NCBI GenBank assembly: GCA_019359515.1
Contig: JAHHHC010000001.1
Location: 186,001-250,000, forward strand
Direction of reading: 5' to 3'
Origin: Desmonostoc vinosum HA7617-LM4
GTDB taxonomy: Bacteria > Cyanobacteriota > Cyanobacteriia > Cyanobacteriales > Nostocaceae
DNA: 64,000 bases
Shown here: positions 61,736-64,000 of the stretch, in pieces
How positions within the stretch are numbered: the stretch's first letter is position 1
Layout of the letters: the number at the start of each line of letters is the position of its first letter
Notes under the pieces: generated by a model
The model's database searches: none
What the model saw: only the letters and a program-made list of their open reading frames with translations
What the model was told of the DNA's origin: nothing
Program-made: the position numbers and the translations under genes

Positions 61736-64000
61736 ATGGCAAAAATATTATTAATCACACATTGGTCAACTGGGGAAGTATACCCTTTCATCCAAATCGG
61801 CAGTACCTTGAAAACACGCGGTCATGACGTCACCTTAATTACCAACTGCCAGTATGAAAAAGCAGTACTACAGGCTGAATTAAACTTCATAGCCTTAGAT
61901 ACTCCCGAAGAATTTGATCACCTAAGTGCAGATGGGCATCTATTCAATAGCCCGCAAGGTTTTTTGACAATTTACCAAAAATATGTATTACCCAAAATTT
62001 TTGTTGAATATCAAGCGATCGCTAAACACCATCATCCCCATCAAACAGTTTTAATTGCCCGTGACACACCAGGTATTGCGGCGCGGATAGCCGCAGAAAA
62101 ATTGAATATACCTCTTTTAGCAGTCATGTCCTCACCAAGCCACCTTTCCACCAGGTCGCTAGTTGCAGAACTAATTGGTTCTATTTTTGGTGATGAGATC
62201 AATCAAATCAGAGCCAAAATGGGTCTAGTGCCTGTAAGTGATTGGTTGGCATGGTTAAGATTACCCGACAAGACAATTGGACTTTGGCCAGACTGGTTTG
62301 CACCCAAATCGTCAGGAGTATTGCAGACAGGTTTTGTATGGCACGATCAGCCATCAACAAATAACCTTCCCGCAGAACTTCGAGAAGTGCATGGAGAAGA
62401 ACCACCAATTTTAATTACAGGTGGCACCACCTCATTAGCAGGGGCCAAATTTTTCGCAGTTAGTGCCGAAGCGTGTCAGCTTTTGCAACGTCGGGGTCTT
62501 TTGGTGACGCGACACGCAAAACTAGTACCAGAAAACCTTCCCAGTTTAGTTAAGTGGGTGCAATACCTGCCATCGATGGTAAGTTGTATGCCTTATACAA
62601 GCGCCGTGATTCATCATGGCGGTTTAGTTACAAGCGGTCAGGCGATCGCCTCTGGTATACCGCAGTTGGCGCTGGCAATGGGAGCAGATCAGCTATATAC
62701 TGGCTCTTGCTTGAGTCGCGTGGGAGTTGGTGAGTGCTTGCCGCCATCTCAATGGCAAGCAAAAGTGATAGCTGAGAGTTTGGAACAGCTGATTAATTCC
62801 CCTACCGTACAACAGCGTTGCCAAGAATTGTTACGTAGAATTATTGATACTAACCCTGTAGCAGTTGCTTGTGATGCGATCGAGGCGCTAATTCCTCAAA
62901 ACGATTCGTACATCAGGCTAAAACCGACACTGCAACCAGAAAATTATGCTGTAAAAAACAATACAGAAAAAAATAATTTCCAAACGAGTAATCTACTCCA
63001 ACTCACACAAAAGCTTTCCCCAGAAAAGCTAGCCCTCTTGGAACTGCGGCTGATGAAAAAGCATCGGGATGTCGCCAAGACAATTCCTGCGATTCCCCGC
63101 AATTTAGAACAGAACTATTTTCCCCTTGCCTTTGCCCAACAGCGACTATGGTTTCTCGACCAATTAGCCCCAGGCAACCCAACTTACAATATTTCTGGTG
63201 CTGTCCGCCTGATGGGAACACTCAACGTTACAGCCTTGGAAGAGTCCTTCAATACTCTTGTGCAGCGCCACGAAGTATTGCGAACTACTTTTACTACAAA
63301 ACAGGAGCAACCTGTACAAGTTATTGCCCCCGCCGATAAATTCACACTGCCAGTATTGGATTTGCAAGGATTATCAAAGGCAGAACAGCAACAGCAGATT
63401 CAAAAGTTAGCAATTAGAGAACAACAGCGTTCTTTTGACTTGACAACAGGGCCATTGTTGCGAGTGAGTTTGCTACAACTCAATCAAACAGAGCATGTGA
63501 TGTTGTTTTCCATGCACCACATTATCTCTGATGGCTGGTCGATGGGCATCCTAATTCGGGAAATTGCCACACTCTATGCCTCTTTCTCTACCGGGAAGCA
63601 CCAATCCTTACCAGAACTTTCCATCCAATACGCAGACTTTGCGCTTTGGCAGCGTCAGTGGCTTGTAGGGCAAGTGTTAGAGACTCAACTTACCTACTGG
63701 AAGCAGCAGTTAGGTGGCAATATTCCCATACTTAATTTACCTTGCGATCGCCCCCGTCCAAAAATACCCAGCTTCCAAGGAGCAACCCACTCTTTTATAC
63801 TGCCTGCTAGCTTGTCCCAAGCCCTGCAAAAGCTTTCACAGCAAGAGAACGCCACCCTCTTTATGACACTGCTAGCAGCCTTGCAAACACTACTGTACCG
63901 CTACACAAATCAGGAAGATATTGTAGTTGGGACTGATGTTGCTAACCGTAACCGAGCCGAAACAGAAGCTTTGATTGGTTTCTTTATCAATTTACTTGTT
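61736..64000 (+). CDS. Glycosyltransferase-NRPS fusion (GT1 domain + condensation domain), 3' end outside window
   Basis: I translated 61736-64000 codon by codon and found one uninterrupted frame of 755 codons that stays open at the window edge. Residues 1-390 are a complete UGT-like GT-B enzyme, with N-terminal ITHWSTGEVYPFIQIGS, ILITGGTTSLAGAKFF, and the donor loop VIHHGGLVTSGQAIASGIPQ (about 291-310) with the late D-Q pair. A linker (390-455; LSPEKLALLELRLMKKH) leads into a condensation domain (461 onward; FAQQRLWFLDQLAPG, HHIISDGWSMG about 593). Next would be an A domain. The ATG has no strong SD. GT domains fused upstream of an NRPS C domain are not an arrangement I recall as characterised. 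Confidence 0.88.
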   Translation, partial: MAKILLITHWSTGEVYPFIQIGSTLKTRGHDVTLITNCQYEKAVLQAELNFIALDTPEEFDHLSADGHLFNSPQGFLTIYQKYVLPKIFVEYQAIAKHHHPHQTVLIARDTPGIAARIAAEKLNIPLLAVMSSPSHLSTRSLVAELIGSIFGDEINQIRAKMGLVPVSDWLAWLRLPDKTIGLWPDWFAPKSSGVLQTGFVWHDQPSTNNLPAELREVHGEEPPILITGGTTSLAGAKFFAVSAEACQLLQRRGLLVTRHAKLVPENLPSLVKWVQYLPSMVSCMPYTSAVIHHGGLVTSGQAIASGIPQLALAMGADQLYTGSCLSRVGVGECLPPSQWQAKVIAESLEQLINSPTVQQRCQELLRRIIDTNPVAVACDAIEALIPQNDSYIRLKPTLQPENYAVKNNTEKNNFQTSNLLQLTQKLSPEKLALLELRLMKKHRDVAKTIPAIPRNLEQNYFPLAFAQQRLWFLDQLAPGNPTYNISGAVRLMGTLNVTALEESFNTLVQRHEVLRTTFTTKQEQPVQVIAPADKFTLPVLDLQGLSKAEQQQQIQKLAIREQQRSFDLTTGPLLRVSLLQLNQTEHVMLFSMHHIISDGWSMGILIREIATLYASFSTGKHQSLPELSIQYADFALWQRQWLVGQVLETQLTYWKQQLGGNIPILNLPCDRPRPKIPSFQGATHSFILPASLSQALQKLSQQENATLFMTLLAALQTLLYRYTNQEDIVVGTDVANRNRAETEALIGFFINLLV

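Overview
The window reads as chromosomal DNA of a filamentous, probably heterocyst-forming cyanobacterium (Nostocales). The grounds are dense GCGATCGC (HIP1) octamers, many short tandem heptamer repeats and small palindromic elements between genes, high-light-inducible proteins, a ClpC chaperone, an AMIN-domain TonB receptor, and small cyanobacterial families (DUF3285, DUF3288). Genus and species cannot be fixed from the sequence alone.

Region 1 (1-10.5 kb) is mostly housekeeping: a Bax-inhibitor-1-like membrane protein, prfB with an intact programmed +1 frameshift, a DUF3285 peptide, ybeY, dgkA, trpG, a metal-site-degenerate MBL-fold protein, an FG-GAP repeat protein, pepP and a histidine kinase. 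Region 2 (10.5-24 kb) is regulatory and envelope: an orphan NrtD-like ATPase, a ydaO/yuaA-type c-di-AMP riboswitch ahead of a universal-stress protein and an SLC13/ArsB-like transporter, then a four-gene block (coiled-coil protein, OmpA-domain protein, Rab-like GTPase, histidine kinase), a tandem hli pair, and a 1038-residue membrane protein with seven repeats. Region 3 (24-35.7 kb) holds a lipoprotein, a DUF3288 gene, clpC, an isochorismatase-like hydrolase, a cyclic-peptide-type ABC exporter, transposase debris, an unassigned AAA+/winged-helix gene pair, and a response regulator.

Region 4 (35.7 kb to the end) is an NRPS/PKS cluster of specialised metabolism. A leftward set (TonB receptor, PepSY membrane protein, MFS exporter, MbtH) looks like siderophore traffic. 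It diverges from a rightward biosynthetic set across a spacer with a Fur-box-like palindrome. The biosynthetic order is FAAL-ACP-C-A-PCP, a glycosyltransferase, PKS (KS-AT-KR-ACP), a four-gene set for hydroxymalonyl-ACP (dehydrogenase, ACP, acyl-CoA dehydrogenase, FkbH-like), C-A-PCP, and finally an open frame in which a complete glycosyltransferase domain is fused in frame to an NRPS condensation domain and runs off the window. Reading the A-domain pockets by eye gives serine (DVWHISLIDK) for the first and threonine (DFWNIGMVHK) for the second. The predicted product is therefore an N-acyl-Ser-ketide-Thr-... glycolipopeptide, possibly an iron chelator.

Repeats are a theme throughout: a 103-bp MITE-like element in three near-identical copies, a two-hairpin element whose stems differ but still pair in three copies, heptamer arrays, and repeat DNA that has entered the PKS reading frame in the KS-AT linker.
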